Shown here one piece after another: positions 38,956 through 47,562 of a stretch of DNA of 64,000 nt. The DNA is taken from NCBI RefSeq assembly GCF_000244915.1, contig NZ_CM001442.1, forward strand, positions 1,922,001 through 1,986,000. Direction: 5' to 3'. Made by a program: the position numbers and the translations under genes. This stretch comes from Bradyrhizobium sp. WSM471 (GTDB lineage: Bacteria; Pseudomonadota; Alphaproteobacteria; Rhizobiales; Xanthobacteraceae). How positions within the stretch are numbered: the stretch's first letter is position 1; each line of letters begins with the position of its first letter. Under the pieces are notes generated by a model. It was not told the DNA's origin. It worked only from the letters and a program-made list of their open reading frames with translations, and did not search any database.

Positions 38956-39501
38956 TCAATCGGCGTTCGACTGGGACCCCCTATCGGCCTCCAAAAGGGA
39001 CCCCTTTGAGCGGCGTGCTCTGCTGGTAGCGCTCGGGTCGTCGGAGCTGGTCGGGGTTGCGGAGACGGCGCGAGCGCGGGTTGTTTGAACATCGTCGCGG
39101 CTTTTGAATCGCCAGCTGTCGTTTCCGGTCTCGACGATGTCGCAGTGATGGGTCAATCGGTCGAGTAGCGCGGTGGTCATTTTAGCATCGCCGAACACGC
39201 TCGGCCATTCGCCGAACGCAAGATTGGTGGTGACAATGATGGAGGTGCGCTCGTAGAGCCGGCTGATGAGATGGAACAGGAGCTGACCGCCCGATTGCGC
39301 GAATGGCAGATAGCCCAGCTCGTCGAGAACGATGAAGTCCATGCGGGTCAGATGCTCGGCGAGCCGTCCCTGCCGACCGTTGCGGGTCTCGGTCTCGAGC
39401 CGGTTGACGAGGTCGACGACGTTGTAGAAGCGGCCGCGGGCACCGGATCGGATGCAGCTTCTGGCGATGGCAATGGCCAGGTGGGTTTTGCCTGTGCCGG
39501 T
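38956..39501 (-). pseudogene. istB: istB, C-terminal part of split gene
   Basis: The part reads [40 protein letters not shown] and [20 protein letters not shown] (Walker B), then [20 protein letters not shown] and [18 protein letters not shown]. It is the ATPase core of the IS21 helper. The first half of the same gene is at 42102-42419, separated by a 2.6-kb insertion. The C-terminal tail has an unusual Ser/Ala/Arg-rich end running into the terminal repeat. Confidence 0.88.
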
Positions 39502-39542
39502 CGAGACAGCGTCACAATGCCGGGTGTCTGGCGTTCGAGGTT

Positions 39543-39998
39543 TTGATCCTCTATCCGTTCCATCCTCGGGCCGGGCAGATGGTGCAGGTCGAGCACCGCA
39601 AGCGCTTCGCCGGCGAGGACCATTTGGTCGTGGTGCAGCCCGACGGGACACTCGCCCTAATCCCGGCCTGGATGAGCGAGGATATTGCTCGCTCTGCAAC
39701 GCTCACAGCAAGCCCGCGGTTGGCTGTCGAAAGGCTCGTCGAGCTGCGGGCGCGAATCGATGTGCTTATCGCCTCTCGAGGCGGGGCGTGGCCCCTGCGT
39801 GAAGGAGGGGATCATGCAACCAAGACGCTACTTGCAACGAAGCCTGTTCGAGGAGGATCGCCGGACGCCGGCGATTCCGGCGTCGCAGAGAAGCACTCTC
39901 GTCCGCCTGATCGAGAGGCTGCTGGTCGAGGCCCTCGCCGACGGCGCCAATATCGAGACGGGCACACCAACCGCAGAGACGAGGGAGGCCGCTCATGA
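39543..39998 (+). CDS. DUF5372-like protein of the recombinase element
   Basis: The frame starts with TTG at 39543 and reads [60 protein letters not shown]. The xHPFHPxxGxxxxVxxRxxxxGEDxxxxxxxDGxxxxIPxxW pattern is that of DUF5372, a small family usually encoded next to large serine recombinases. The last 50 residues overlap the next gene and look like its shadow, so the true end may be earlier. The start lies only about 40 bp inside the element. Role unknown; perhaps a recombination accessory factor. Confidence 0.65.
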   Translation: MILYPFHPRAGQMVQVEHRKRFAGEDHLVVVQPDGTLALIPAWMSEDIARSATLTASPRLAVERLVELRARIDVLIASRGGAWPLREGGDHATKTLLATKPVRGGSPDAGDSGVAEKHSRPPDREAAGRGPRRRRQYRDGHTNRRDEGGRS

Positions 39999-40014
39999 GC
40001 AAGGTCACGCCTGA
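39814..40014 (+). CDS. 66-aa protein of the recombinase element
   Basis: From ATG 39814, preceded by GAAGGAGGGGATC, the product reads [20 protein letters not shown] and [20 protein letters not shown]. It is helical, and its stop overlaps the recombinase gene by 20 bases. The strong ribosome-binding site supports translation. It could be a small directionality or accessory factor; that is a guess from position only. Confidence 0.6.
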   Translation: MQPRRYLQRSLFEEDRRTPAIPASQRSTLVRLIERLLVEALADGANIETGTPTAETREAAHEQGHA

Positions 40015-42064
40015 GCACCTCGCCCGTCAGGCCGTCGTCTACATCCGTCAGTCGACGCCTGATCAGGTCGCCCACAACCTGGAAAGTAAGCGCCGTCAGT
40101 ACAATTTGCCGGAGCGCGCGCGACAGCTGGGCTGGAGCGATGTTGCCGTCATTGATGACGATCTCGGCCGCTCCGGCGGTGGCGTCGCGAGGCCCGGCTT
40201 CGAGAAGCTGCTGGCCGCCATCTGTGAGGTGCGCGTCGGAGTCGTGGTCTCGATCGAAGCGTCGCGGCTCGCACGCAACGGTCGCGACTGGCACACCCTG
40301 CTCGAGTTCTGCGGTCTCGTCGGCACACTGATCGCCGACGAGGACGGCGTCTACGATCCGCGACAGCCCAACGATCGCCTACTGCTCGGCATGAAGGGTA
40401 CCATGAGCGAGATGGAGTTGTCGGTACTGCGCCAGCGTTCGCTCGAAGCGCTGAAGCAGAAGGCGCGCCGGGGCGAGCTGTTCATGACGGTCGCCGTCGG
40501 CTACGTGCGGGTCGGCCACAACCGTATCGAGAAGGACCCGGATCGGCGCGTCGGCGAGGCGATTGCGCTCGTCTTTGCCAAGTTCACCGAGATGCAGTCG
40601 GTGCGTCAGGTGCACCTCTGGTTCAGACACGAGCGCGTTCCGCTGCCGGCCGTCACCTATGGCGCCGAAGGCCACCTGGTTGATTGGAAGCTGCCGGTCT
40701 ACAACACGATCCTACACATTCTGACCAACCCAATCTATGCGGGCGCGTATGCATTCGGGCGCACTGGCAGCCGCATCAGCATCGAGGCCGGCCGCAAGAA
40801 GGTGGTTCGCGGCTTCAAGAGGGAGCGCAAGGATTGGGAGGTGTTGATTCCGAACCATCATGAGGGTTATCTGAGCTGGGCGGACCATGAGAGGAACCTC
40901 GGCCTGATTGCGGATAACGCCAACGGCAAGAACCCGATGAGCCGCGGTGCCCTGCGCCGAGGTGAGGCTCTGCTCGCCGGCCTGCTGCGCTGTGGCCATT
41001 GTGGTCGCAAACTTCACGTCGCCTACTCCGGCAAGGACGGCAACACCGGTCGCTACCATTGTCGGGGCGGCGCCAACAATCATGGCGGTGACCCTTGCAT
41101 CTCGTTCGGCGGCATGCGGATCGATCGTGACGTGGCCGCCGAGGTGGTCGAGCGCCTGCAGCCGCTCGGTATCGAGGCGGCACTCGCCGCGCAGGCTGCG
41201 CGCAGCCGTGCGAACGAAGACAAACGCGGCCAAGTCGAACTGGCGCTGGAGCAGGCTCGCTATGAGGTCGGGCGGGCGCGCCGCCAATACGATGCCGTCG
41301 ATCCCGCCAATCGTCTCGTTGCCGCCGAGCTGGAAAAGCGATGGAATGACCGGCTGGCGGTCGCGCGCAATCTGGAGACCGAGCTGGACGCACTGACGGC
41401 TTCGCCCGCTGTTGATCTCACACCCGCCGACCGGGAGCGGCTGATGACGCTAGGCGCCGACCTGGAGCGTGCTTGGTCGAGTGCCAGCGTGGCCCCCGAG
41501 ACGCGCAAGCGGATCGTGCGAACGCTGATCGACGAGATCGTCGTCCGCGTCGAGGACACCACGCTCGATCTGGTGATCCGCTGGCACGGCGGTGACCACT
41601 CCGCTCTCAAGGTCAAGAAGAATCGCTCCGGCCAGCACCGCTGGAGCGCAGCGGGAGAGACAGTCGATCTCGTGCGCGTGCTGGCGCGGCAGATGCCGGA
41701 CAAAGCGATCGCGTCGGTGCTAAACCGCTCCGGTAAGACCACGGGGCGCGGCAATGGCTGGACCAAGTCGCGAGTGTGCAGCTTGCGCAGCCACAACGAC
41801 GTCGCAGCCTATCGTGAAGGCGAGCGCCACGACCGCGGCGAGGTCACTCTGGACGAGGCGGCCGCGGCCCTCTCCGTCAGTCCATCAACCGTGCGACGTC
41901 TGATCAAGGACGACCAACTCGCGGCGGGCCAGCTTTGCAAAGGGGCACCTTGGATCATCAAAGCAGCCGATCTTGAGCGTGCTGACGTCAAACGAGCCGC
42001 CACCGCGCGGTGCCTCAGACGTCCGCCGTCCGGCACTCCGCTACAAAAAGAACTGGAACTCTAA
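39995..42064 (+). CDS. large serine recombinase, 689 aa
   Basis: The N-terminal resolvase domain has the catalytic Ser in VVYIRQSTPDQV, then IEASRLARNGRDWHTLLEFC and GTMSEMELSVLRQRS. A recombinase domain (PIYAGAYAFGRTGSR), a zinc-ribbon (LLRCGHCGRKLHVAYSGKDG, then YHCRGG...DPC) and a coiled coil (LALEQARYEVGRARRQYDAV) follow. The last 60 residues add an excisionase-like HTH (TLDEAAAALSVSPSTVRRLI), an unusual extra part. The enzyme should cut and join DNA at a short core. Here the element sits in the P-loop codons of istB, which marks its likely target. Ribosome-binding site GGGAGG before ATG. Confidence 0.92.
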   Translation: MSKVTPEHLARQAVVYIRQSTPDQVAHNLESKRRQYNLPERARQLGWSDVAVIDDDLGRSGGGVARPGFEKLLAAICEVRVGVVVSIEASRLARNGRDWHTLLEFCGLVGTLIADEDGVYDPRQPNDRLLLGMKGTMSEMELSVLRQRSLEALKQKARRGELFMTVAVGYVRVGHNRIEKDPDRRVGEAIALVFAKFTEMQSVRQVHLWFRHERVPLPAVTYGAEGHLVDWKLPVYNTILHILTNPIYAGAYAFGRTGSRISIEAGRKKVVRGFKRERKDWEVLIPNHHEGYLSWADHERNLGLIADNANGKNPMSRGALRRGEALLAGLLRCGHCGRKLHVAYSGKDGNTGRYHCRGGANNHGGDPCISFGGMRIDRDVAAEVVERLQPLGIEAALAAQAARSRANEDKRGQVELALEQARYEVGRARRQYDAVDPANRLVAAELEKRWNDRLAVARNLETELDALTASPAVDLTPADRERLMTLGADLERAWSSASVAPETRKRIVRTLIDEIVVRVEDTTLDLVIRWHGGDHSALKVKKNRSGQHRWSAAGETVDLVRVLARQMPDKAIASVLNRSGKTTGRGNGWTKSRVCSLRSHNDVAAYREGERHDRGEVTLDEAAAALSVSPSTVRRLIKDDQLAAGQLCKGAPWIIKAADLERADVKRAATARCLRRPPSGTPLQKELEL

Positions 42065-42101
42065 CGAGATAGAAAGGTGAGCATTATGAAGCGGGCTCGG
42101 T

Positions 42102-42419
42102 GCCGCCAACCAGCACGACGTTGCGTTGTTGGACGATGCAGCCGCCGCCAGCAAGATCATTGACGAGGGTCTGATTGATCGGCGTGCCGTCGAACTGGAA
42201 GTCGGCGATGTCCTTGGCAAGCGGTAGCTTGGCAATGGTGAGCTGGTATTTGATCGACCTGGCTTGCTTCTCGTTGATCTCGGCGTTGAGCAGGTCGCCG
42301 ACAATGCGCTGAGGTTCGTGCTGGCGCTTGACGGCAGTTGCCATGATCTCGTCGAAGGCAGCCTTCATGCCGTAGAGCTTGAGTTCGCCCATGAGGTCGA
42401 AGATTTGGGTTCGTTCCAT
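42102..42419 (-). pseudogene. istB: istB, N-terminal part of split gene
   Basis: From ATG 42419 the part reads MERTQIFDLMGELKLYGMKA, NAEINEKQARSIKYQLTIAK and QQRNVVLVGGT, ending exactly before the Walker A Lys. The ATG overlaps the istA stop (TGATG), the usual IS21 arrangement. The rest of the gene is at 38956-39501. Confidence 0.88.
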
Positions 42420-43918
42420 CAGATGGTCCTCCGGAGGTTGTCGTAGCGGGCACAATCGGCGATCGGTGCATGACGGAGCGTCAGTGCGGCCGGCGTCATG
42501 ATGTTGGCCGGTGGGGCGGGTTCACGTTGACGGGCCAGGATATTGAGAACGACATCGGCGGAATGGACGCTGTGACTGAGCGCTTCGGCACAGGCCGCTT
42601 CCACCGCGGACAGACCGTCAGTCAGCACCGCGTTGAGGATGTCGACCATCTGCCGATTGCCATCGTCGGTGCTGGCAAGCTTGCGTCGGATCCGCTCGAT
42701 CGCGGCCGGCAGCACCCAGTCTTTGAAGGGAGCACCGTTGCGCAAGGCGCCGGGTTTGCGGGCGAGCACCGGCACATAATGCCAGGGGTCGTAGACGGTA
42801 TCGCCGCGGCCAAAGGATCGCGGGTGCTCGGCAACGATACGTCCATCCTGACGGATCACGATGCGATCGGCATAGGCTTGAACCTCGACCGGCCGTCCGA
42901 CTGAGCTGGCTGCGACCGAGTACTTGTTGTTGTCGAAGCGCACCAGGCAGGTCTTCGAGACCGATGCCGTCACCGCATGGAAGCCGTCGAAGCGGCCGGC
43001 ATAGGGAACGAGTTTGGGGCGTTCGGCTTCGAACACGTCCCAGATCGTCTGATCGGCCAGTTCCGGATGGCGATGAGCCTTGGCGTAGGCGATGCATTTG
43101 TCGAGCAGCCAGGCGTTTAACTCGTCGAGGTTCTTGAACCGCAGCCGCGGCGTGAAGAAGCGTTCCCGGACCAGCCCGACCTGGTTCTCGACCTGCCCCT
43201 TCTCCCAGCCCGACGCTGGCGTACAGGCGACCGGATCGACCAGATAGTGGCTGCACATCTGCAGGAAGCGACGATTGTAGAGACGGCCTTTACCGACGAA
43301 GATCGTCTCTACGGCGGTCTTCATGTTGTCGTAGATGCCGCGGGTGCAGGTGCCTTTGAACAGGGCGAACGCCCGGTCGTGGGCGTCGAACACCATCTCC
43401 TGCGTCTCCCGCGGATAGGCCCGCACGAACAGCATACGGCTGTGACAGAGCCGGACATGGGCAGCCTTCACCATCACCGTGGTGCCGCTCAGCAGGACGA
43501 CCTCGTGGCTCCAGTCGAACTGGTAGGCTTCGCCTGGTGCAAAGCTCAGCGGCACATACGCCGACGCTGTCGAGGTGCTGCGTTCCTTGCTCCACCGTCG
43601 TGCGTATCGACGAACCGCATCATAGCCGCCGGCATAACCGAGGCCGCGAAGCTCTTCGAATAGCCGGATCAGCGTCAGCCGTTCCCGCGCCGCCTTGCTC
43701 TCATTCCCTGCCAGCAACCGGTCAAGCTCGGCACTCCAGGGACCCATCTTCGGGAGCGGCTGCGTCTCGCGCTCATACCGGAACTCCGTCGCTTGAGAAC
43801 GAATGACCTTGCGAACCACCTTCCGCGATACGCCAAGTTCTCGGCAGATCGCCTTGATCGGACGACCATCAACAAAGTAGGCGCGACGGATCTTACCAAT
43901 CGTCTCCACCACCAGCAT
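42419..43918 (-). CDS. istA: IS21-family transposase IstA
   Basis: The 499-aa protein has an N-terminal HTH (AICRELGVSRKVVRKVIR) and a DDE catalytic domain. The first Asp lies in YQFDWSHEVVLL, the second around GIYDNMKTAVETIFVGKG, and the Glu in GWEKGQVENQVGLVRERFF. The C-terminal beta domain includes KYSVAASSVGRPVEVQAYAD. It is intact, with family-typical length. ATG 43918 (MLVVETIGKIRRAYF) is preferred; 43936 would add six residues. Without an intact IstB, transposition should be impaired unless a helper acts in trans. Confidence 0.92.
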   Translation of the reverse strand: MLVVETIGKIRRAYFVDGRPIKAICRELGVSRKVVRKVIRSQATEFRYERETQPLPKMGPWSAELDRLLAGNESKAARERLTLIRLFEELRGLGYAGGYDAVRRYARRWSKERSTSTASAYVPLSFAPGEAYQFDWSHEVVLLSGTTVMVKAAHVRLCHSRMLFVRAYPRETQEMVFDAHDRAFALFKGTCTRGIYDNMKTAVETIFVGKGRLYNRRFLQMCSHYLVDPVACTPASGWEKGQVENQVGLVRERFFTPRLRFKNLDELNAWLLDKCIAYAKAHRHPELADQTIWDVFEAERPKLVPYAGRFDGFHAVTASVSKTCLVRFDNNKYSVAASSVGRPVEVQAYADRIVIRQDGRIVAEHPRSFGRGDTVYDPWHYVPVLARKPGALRNGAPFKDWVLPAAIERIRRKLASTDDGNRQMVDILNAVLTDGLSAVEAACAEALSHSVHSADVVLNILARQREPAPPANIMTPAALTLRHAPIADCARYDNLRRTI

Positions 43919-43993
43919 CCCAACCTCGGCTTCCATGACTCGATGGAAGCCACTGTGGACCCTTATCCCGGGGTCCCGATTGGATGCCGATCA

Positions 43994-44579
43994 CCCCGAA
44001 AACGGGGTCCTTATTCCATGCCGAAACACAGTCAGGGCCGATATCGTGAGGAGCAGATGGCGAACGTTGCCTGGTCGCTGGGCCTTTCGGATGCATAAGA
44101 CACGGAAGCTGCCATGCGGCTGGGCCTTTGCGGTAAGAGAATAGGCCGGGCGCGGACGATGCGCGTAGAGGTGATCGTGCCTCTACGAGCTCTGGACCTG
44201 GCTCGGGCCCTGCAGATCGCGCGACAGTGCGCGGTATCGCTGCAATAGCACCTGAAACTCATCCCAGACGTCGGTCTCTTCTTTGATCTTCAAGATCAGA
44301 AGGGTCGCAATGGTCATAGAGATGCCGAGTTCTGTTGCGGTGACAAGAAAGTCGATCTCATCGAGTTCGGGATTGCGGATGAGGGGGTGGCCGGCGGTTG
44401 ATCAAGGTGCATCGCACAACCGCGTGTCCTCTCGACCGATGGGGCGCCGCTTGGCACCGTCCAAGCCGGGCTAAACCTTGGGAGGGCCGGAATGTTGCGC
44501 GCACAGGTGGCCCAGGACGCCGGCCGGATCAACATCATCTATTTGGGGCCAGCCGGCCTGTCGGGTGCTTGAAGTGCGA
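43994..44579. other. intergenic with one remnant
   Basis: No intact gene. It contains the minus-strand fragment at 44183-44395; the remainder is unassigned. Confidence 0.45.
44183..44395 (-). pseudogene. fragment of an unrecognised protein
   Basis: The frame reads GHPLIRNPELDEIDFLVTAT, ELGISMTIATLLILKIKEET and DVWDEFQVLLQRYRALSRDL, protein-like throughout, but no start codon precedes the conserved part. A short version could begin at the Met in GISMTIAT. Family unknown. Confidence 0.4.
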
Positions 44580-45444
44580 CTAAGGATGTGCGGATCGCGC
44601 TTGCACCGCCTTCTCGATCTCCTCGACGAAGACCTTGATTAGATCGGCCGTCCCAAGGACTTGGTGAAGACCTTGAGCTCGTTCCCGTCCTTGTCAAAGC
44701 CGTTCCGGTGGACACAATCATGGCGCAGCTTTACCGCCTTGAAGAGGCTCGACCTGTCGCTGGCCAGGTTCAGGATGCGGACCCCGAAGGCAATATTCTA
44801 GAGGACATCGACCTTCGCGAGATTGTGGTACAGCGTGCAACGCAAGCGCTCCTGCACTTTGCGTTCGACCAGTCCGAGATCCTTCGAAATCTCGGCCAGC
44901 GTGAACTTCTCCTTCGCTAGATCGTCATCTTGATCGATCAAGCGTTGCATGGCGACCTGTCAGCCACGACCTCTTTCATCAGGGTGTCGCCGAGATAGGC
45001 TTCCAACGCCGTTACGTGGTGGGAGAAGACCATCCTGTTGAGAAGATGACCGCCGCTGTCATTTCCATGATGGGTTAGTAGTTCGCCAGCATGGTGATAA
45101 GAATCCATGAAGACCGAGAAGGGACGATCAGGGACCGTATAGTCGATCCATTCGTCGGGTTCCGGTTCACCATGCTCTAGCCCGTAGTCAAAATCACCGA
45201 TCATTCCATGAGGCGCGGCATCTGTCTCGTGATAATTCTCGATCCCGATGGGATATTCCCAAATGCCCCAAGTCAGTCGGCCCAGCTCGGGATGATCGAA
45301 AACCGCCTCATAGTGAATTTCCGGCCTCATCTGGCGCTCGTCGCCGCCGACCGCGTCCCAGTCCAGCTCATCGTTCTCGATCTCGTATATCTTCACGGTG
45401 GCATGGTGTTTGATCCGAGCCGTGCCATTGCAGTAGACGTTCAT
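44580..45444 (-). pseudogene. HEPN-domain protein, frameshifted and with a nonsense codon
   Basis: From ATG 45444 the protein reads MNVYCNGTARIKHHATVKIY, then RMVFSHHVTALEAYLGDTLM and KEVVADR. A frameshift near 44950 leads to AMQRLIDQDDDLAKEKFTLA. A TAG interrupts KVDVL-stop-NIAFGVRILN, and LRHDCVHRNGFDKDGNELKV follows; a last shift gives TADLIKVFVEEIEKAVQA and a stop at 44580. RHDCVH fits the R-x4-H motif of HEPN nucleases (RiboL-PSP-HEPN/DUF4145-like), which often act as RNases in defence and toxin systems. It is broken in three places. Confidence 0.65.
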
Positions 45445-45731
45445 TGCTTCCCCTCGAACTGGCAATATAGATCCCCGTCGGATCCTGCGACGATGGCTTT
45501 TGGGCGCGACGTTACAGGATCGCCCTTACGGGGAAAGTCTTCCCCTGCCGCCGATCCGAGGCCTCGCCCGGCCCCTTTGGGCGGGTGAGGGACTACGGCC
45601 GATATCCGTTGCGTCCGATGCCGGGCGGTCAATCGCGCCACATCTCCAAGGACCGCCATCTTGATCTTACCGGCGGGCGCTCGTGCCATCCGTTCGCGCA
45701 TCCATTTGCTTGTCCGACGCGTCTGCAGAGA

Positions 45732-46397
45732 TCATATCTCTGCCTGCTGTTGACGCTGCAGTACGGAATAAGTGAGATCGCCTGTGGACGGGAAAGATCG
45801 GTCTCGGTACCCCGGAAGGCAGGTGCAATTGCGCGAGCGCTCCATGCCAAGAAGCGCAATGACGCCGTCCGCGCTTTCCGACGGAATTCGCATGCGACCG
45901 TCACGTAAGGCGAGGTACAGCGCTTCGGCGGCAGTTTGATCGCCGAGGGTGGCGATGGCGCTCGGATGGCGGAAGAGGTCTAACGACCAGCCGGGCGCTC
46001 GCGCTTTCATGATGATGCCGGCGCGGGCGCGCCCCTTTCGTTCATCGATAACCGGCAGGAGGTGTCTGGTCGCGGCAATGGCGATAGTCGCTGCTTCGCC
46101 GTCGTCCAGCGATGGTGAGGTGCTTGTGAGTTCGTAGAAAATCACGTACTCAGCGTCCGTAAAGTTGGCGACTGTCACGATTCCATCCACTACGAGAGCA
46201 TGCAGAAAACTATACTCCCCGTTGCTACGGCTCGTCTCGTGCTCTAGTTCTCCGGCCACGACCTCCGGAACCAGGATATCGTTCGGGACGGCCGAGAGGA
46301 TACTCTCGCCATATTTGCAAGCGTGAAGGTTGATCAGAACACTCGTGTCGAGGACGAGCGGATCCGCGATATCAACTAGGGAGCTTGAAAAGCTCAT
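45732..46397 (-). CDS. PIN-like domain protein
   Basis: The 221-aa product has a PIN layout: LVLDTSVLINLHACKYG with the first Asp (residue 17), ILVPEVVAGELEHET with Glu 50/53, SLDDGEAATIAIAATRHL with Asp 98 or 99 and Glu 101, and PVIDERKGRARA with Asp 118. These acidic residues would bind metal for RNA cleavage. A tail of about 70 residues follows, with CTCLPGYRD. ATG 46397 lies inside the end of the upstream protease gene (26-bp overlap), so the genes are co-translated. It would be the toxin or effector if this is a toxin-antitoxin or defence module; that is inferred from family and context. Confidence 0.8.
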   Translation of the reverse strand: MSFSSSLVDIADPLVLDTSVLINLHACKYGESILSAVPNDILVPEVVAGELEHETSRSNGEYSFLHALVVDGIVTVANFTDAEYVIFYELTSTSPSLDDGEAATIAIAATRHLLPVIDERKGRARAGIIMKARAPGWSLDLFRHPSAIATLGDQTAAEALYLALRDGRMRIPSESADGVIALLGMERSRNCTCLPGYRDRSFPSTGDLTYSVLQRQQQAEI

Positions 46398-47562
46398 CCG
46401 TTTCTTTTTCCTCAAGCTCGATCTGGTCGATAATGCCCCGAAGCTCCACTCGACTCACCTTCAAGAGCTCCGCCAATTGTCCTTCCGACATGAGCTCGCG
46501 CTTCCAGGCGGCGTGCGCCATCAGGCTCAGGCGATGGGAGATCGGTCGGCCGGCATCGCTCTTCGCCGGATCGCGACGGTCCGCCATCTCACCGAGAACC
46601 TCCCGAACATGCTCATCGGTGATGCCACCGTTGTTTTCGAACCAGGCCCAGGTGCCCTTCTTGACAAGGCCGAGTTCCTCGAGCCGCAGAACGCATGCTT
46701 GGCGCGAGATATTGTACTGTTGAGCAAGAAGAATGATCAGGCGCCGGGTCGTTTTGCCGGTAATCTCCTTCAGTCTCCGGAAGCTTTCCGCGAAGTTCTC
46801 GGCTGGCGTCAGGAATGCGCGTCCAAAGGCGTTAGCGTAGCGTTCATCGCGGGACAAGTATTTCTCATCCTCCTCGAGCACTTCAGGGGTTTGTCGGGTG
46901 CCATAGAAGTGGCCGACTTCGTGCGCCGCCGACTGGATACGTCGTGGCAATGGATGGTTGGCGTTGAGAAGAATGCAGGCGCCGACGCTATCATGGTAGG
47001 TGAAGAGACCCGCAACCTTTGAACTCGAAGAAAGGCGGCGCTGATACAATCGGATACCGAGATCCAGCTCGATGACCGAGAAGATATCGGCAATTGGTCC
47101 CGGACCAAGCCCGAGCCAGTCGCGCAATTCCTTGGCATGCTTCTCGGCCAGGCCGACAACGTCGCCTTCGTTTATGCCGCGCTCCGGAGGGTAATTTCGC
47201 TGCCGCCGAATACCTAAGATATTTTCCATTTCAACATCCGCCTTGATCAGGTCGTTGAATAACTGAACCGCCTCAGTGGTATGTGCGTCCTCAGTCTCCC
47301 GCAATTTGCGGAAGCGAGGCATCAGATCAGTATGCACTGCCTCGCGGCGGAGGAGGGCGTTCACCGACACGCCGTAGTGGCGCGCAAGCGTCTGGATTTC
47401 CTGAATGCGCACACGCCGCATGCCCTTCTCAATCGATACCAGCGTCGGGCGGGACATGCCGATGACCTGGGCCGCGTCATCCTGCCGAACGTCCGCGTTC
47501 TCCCGGGCTATTCGCAGCCGCCGTCCAATTTCCTGTGCGCTCAGCTCATTCAAATCGGCCAT
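46372..47562 (-). CDS. XRE-ImmA/IrrE-type regulator-protease
   Basis: The 396-aa protein starts with an XRE domain (LRIARENADVRQDDAAQVIG, MSRPTLVSIEKGMRRV; residues about 12-65). A zinc metalloprotease domain follows, with HEVGH at residues 214-218 and flanking FTYHDSVGACILLNANHPLP. The rest is helical, with a second HTH-like part (AQQYNISRQACVLRLEELGL). ImmA/IrrE proteins relieve repression by cutting a partner repressor; here the DNA-binding domain is fused. ATG 47562 has GGAGG nine bases upstream. It overlaps the queC-like gene by 17 bp and the PIN gene by 26 bp. It is the likely regulator of the cassette. Confidence 0.88.
   Translation of the reverse strand: MADLNELSAQEIGRRLRIARENADVRQDDAAQVIGMSRPTLVSIEKGMRRVRIQEIQTLARHYGVSVNALLRREAVHTDLMPRFRKLRETEDAHTTEAVQLFNDLIKADVEMENILGIRRQRNYPPERGINEGDVVGLAEKHAKELRDWLGLGPGPIADIFSVIELDLGIRLYQRRLSSSSKVAGLFTYHDSVGACILLNANHPLPRRIQSAAHEVGHFYGTRQTPEVLEEDEKYLSRDERYANAFGRAFLTPAENFAESFRRLKEITGKTTRRLIILLAQQYNISRQACVLRLEELGLVKKGTWAWFENNGGITDEHVREVLGEMADRRDPAKSDAGRPISHRLSLMAHAAWKRELMSEGQLAELLKVSRVELRGIIDQIELEEKETDELFKLPS

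Larger units (their letters stand above)
39502..42101 (+). mobile_element. serine-recombinase element inserted in istB
   Basis: This 2600-bp segment separates the two halves of istB. On the plus strand CGGT occurs at both junctions (39498-39501 and 42098-42101). Joining 39498-39501 to sequence after 42101 restores an uninterrupted IstB ending in [20 protein letters not shown]. It carries three plus-strand genes: a DUF5372-like gene, a 66-aa gene, and a 689-aa large serine recombinase ending 37 bp before the junction. There are no inverted repeats, as expected for a site-specific serine recombinase. Confidence 0.85.
38954..43993 (-). mobile_element. IS21-family insertion sequence, interrupted
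   Basis: The element carries istA and istB on the minus strand. Its ends carry related repeats: left ATCGGCGTTCGACTGGGACC (38959 on) with a second copy ATCGGCCTCCAAAAGGGACC, and right, inverted, ATCGGCATCCAATCGGGACC (43972-43991). Multiple terminal repeats are typical of IS21. Without the 2600-bp insertion at 39502-42101 the element would be about 2.4 kb, the normal size. I could not fix the exact ends or a target duplication. Confidence 0.85.
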
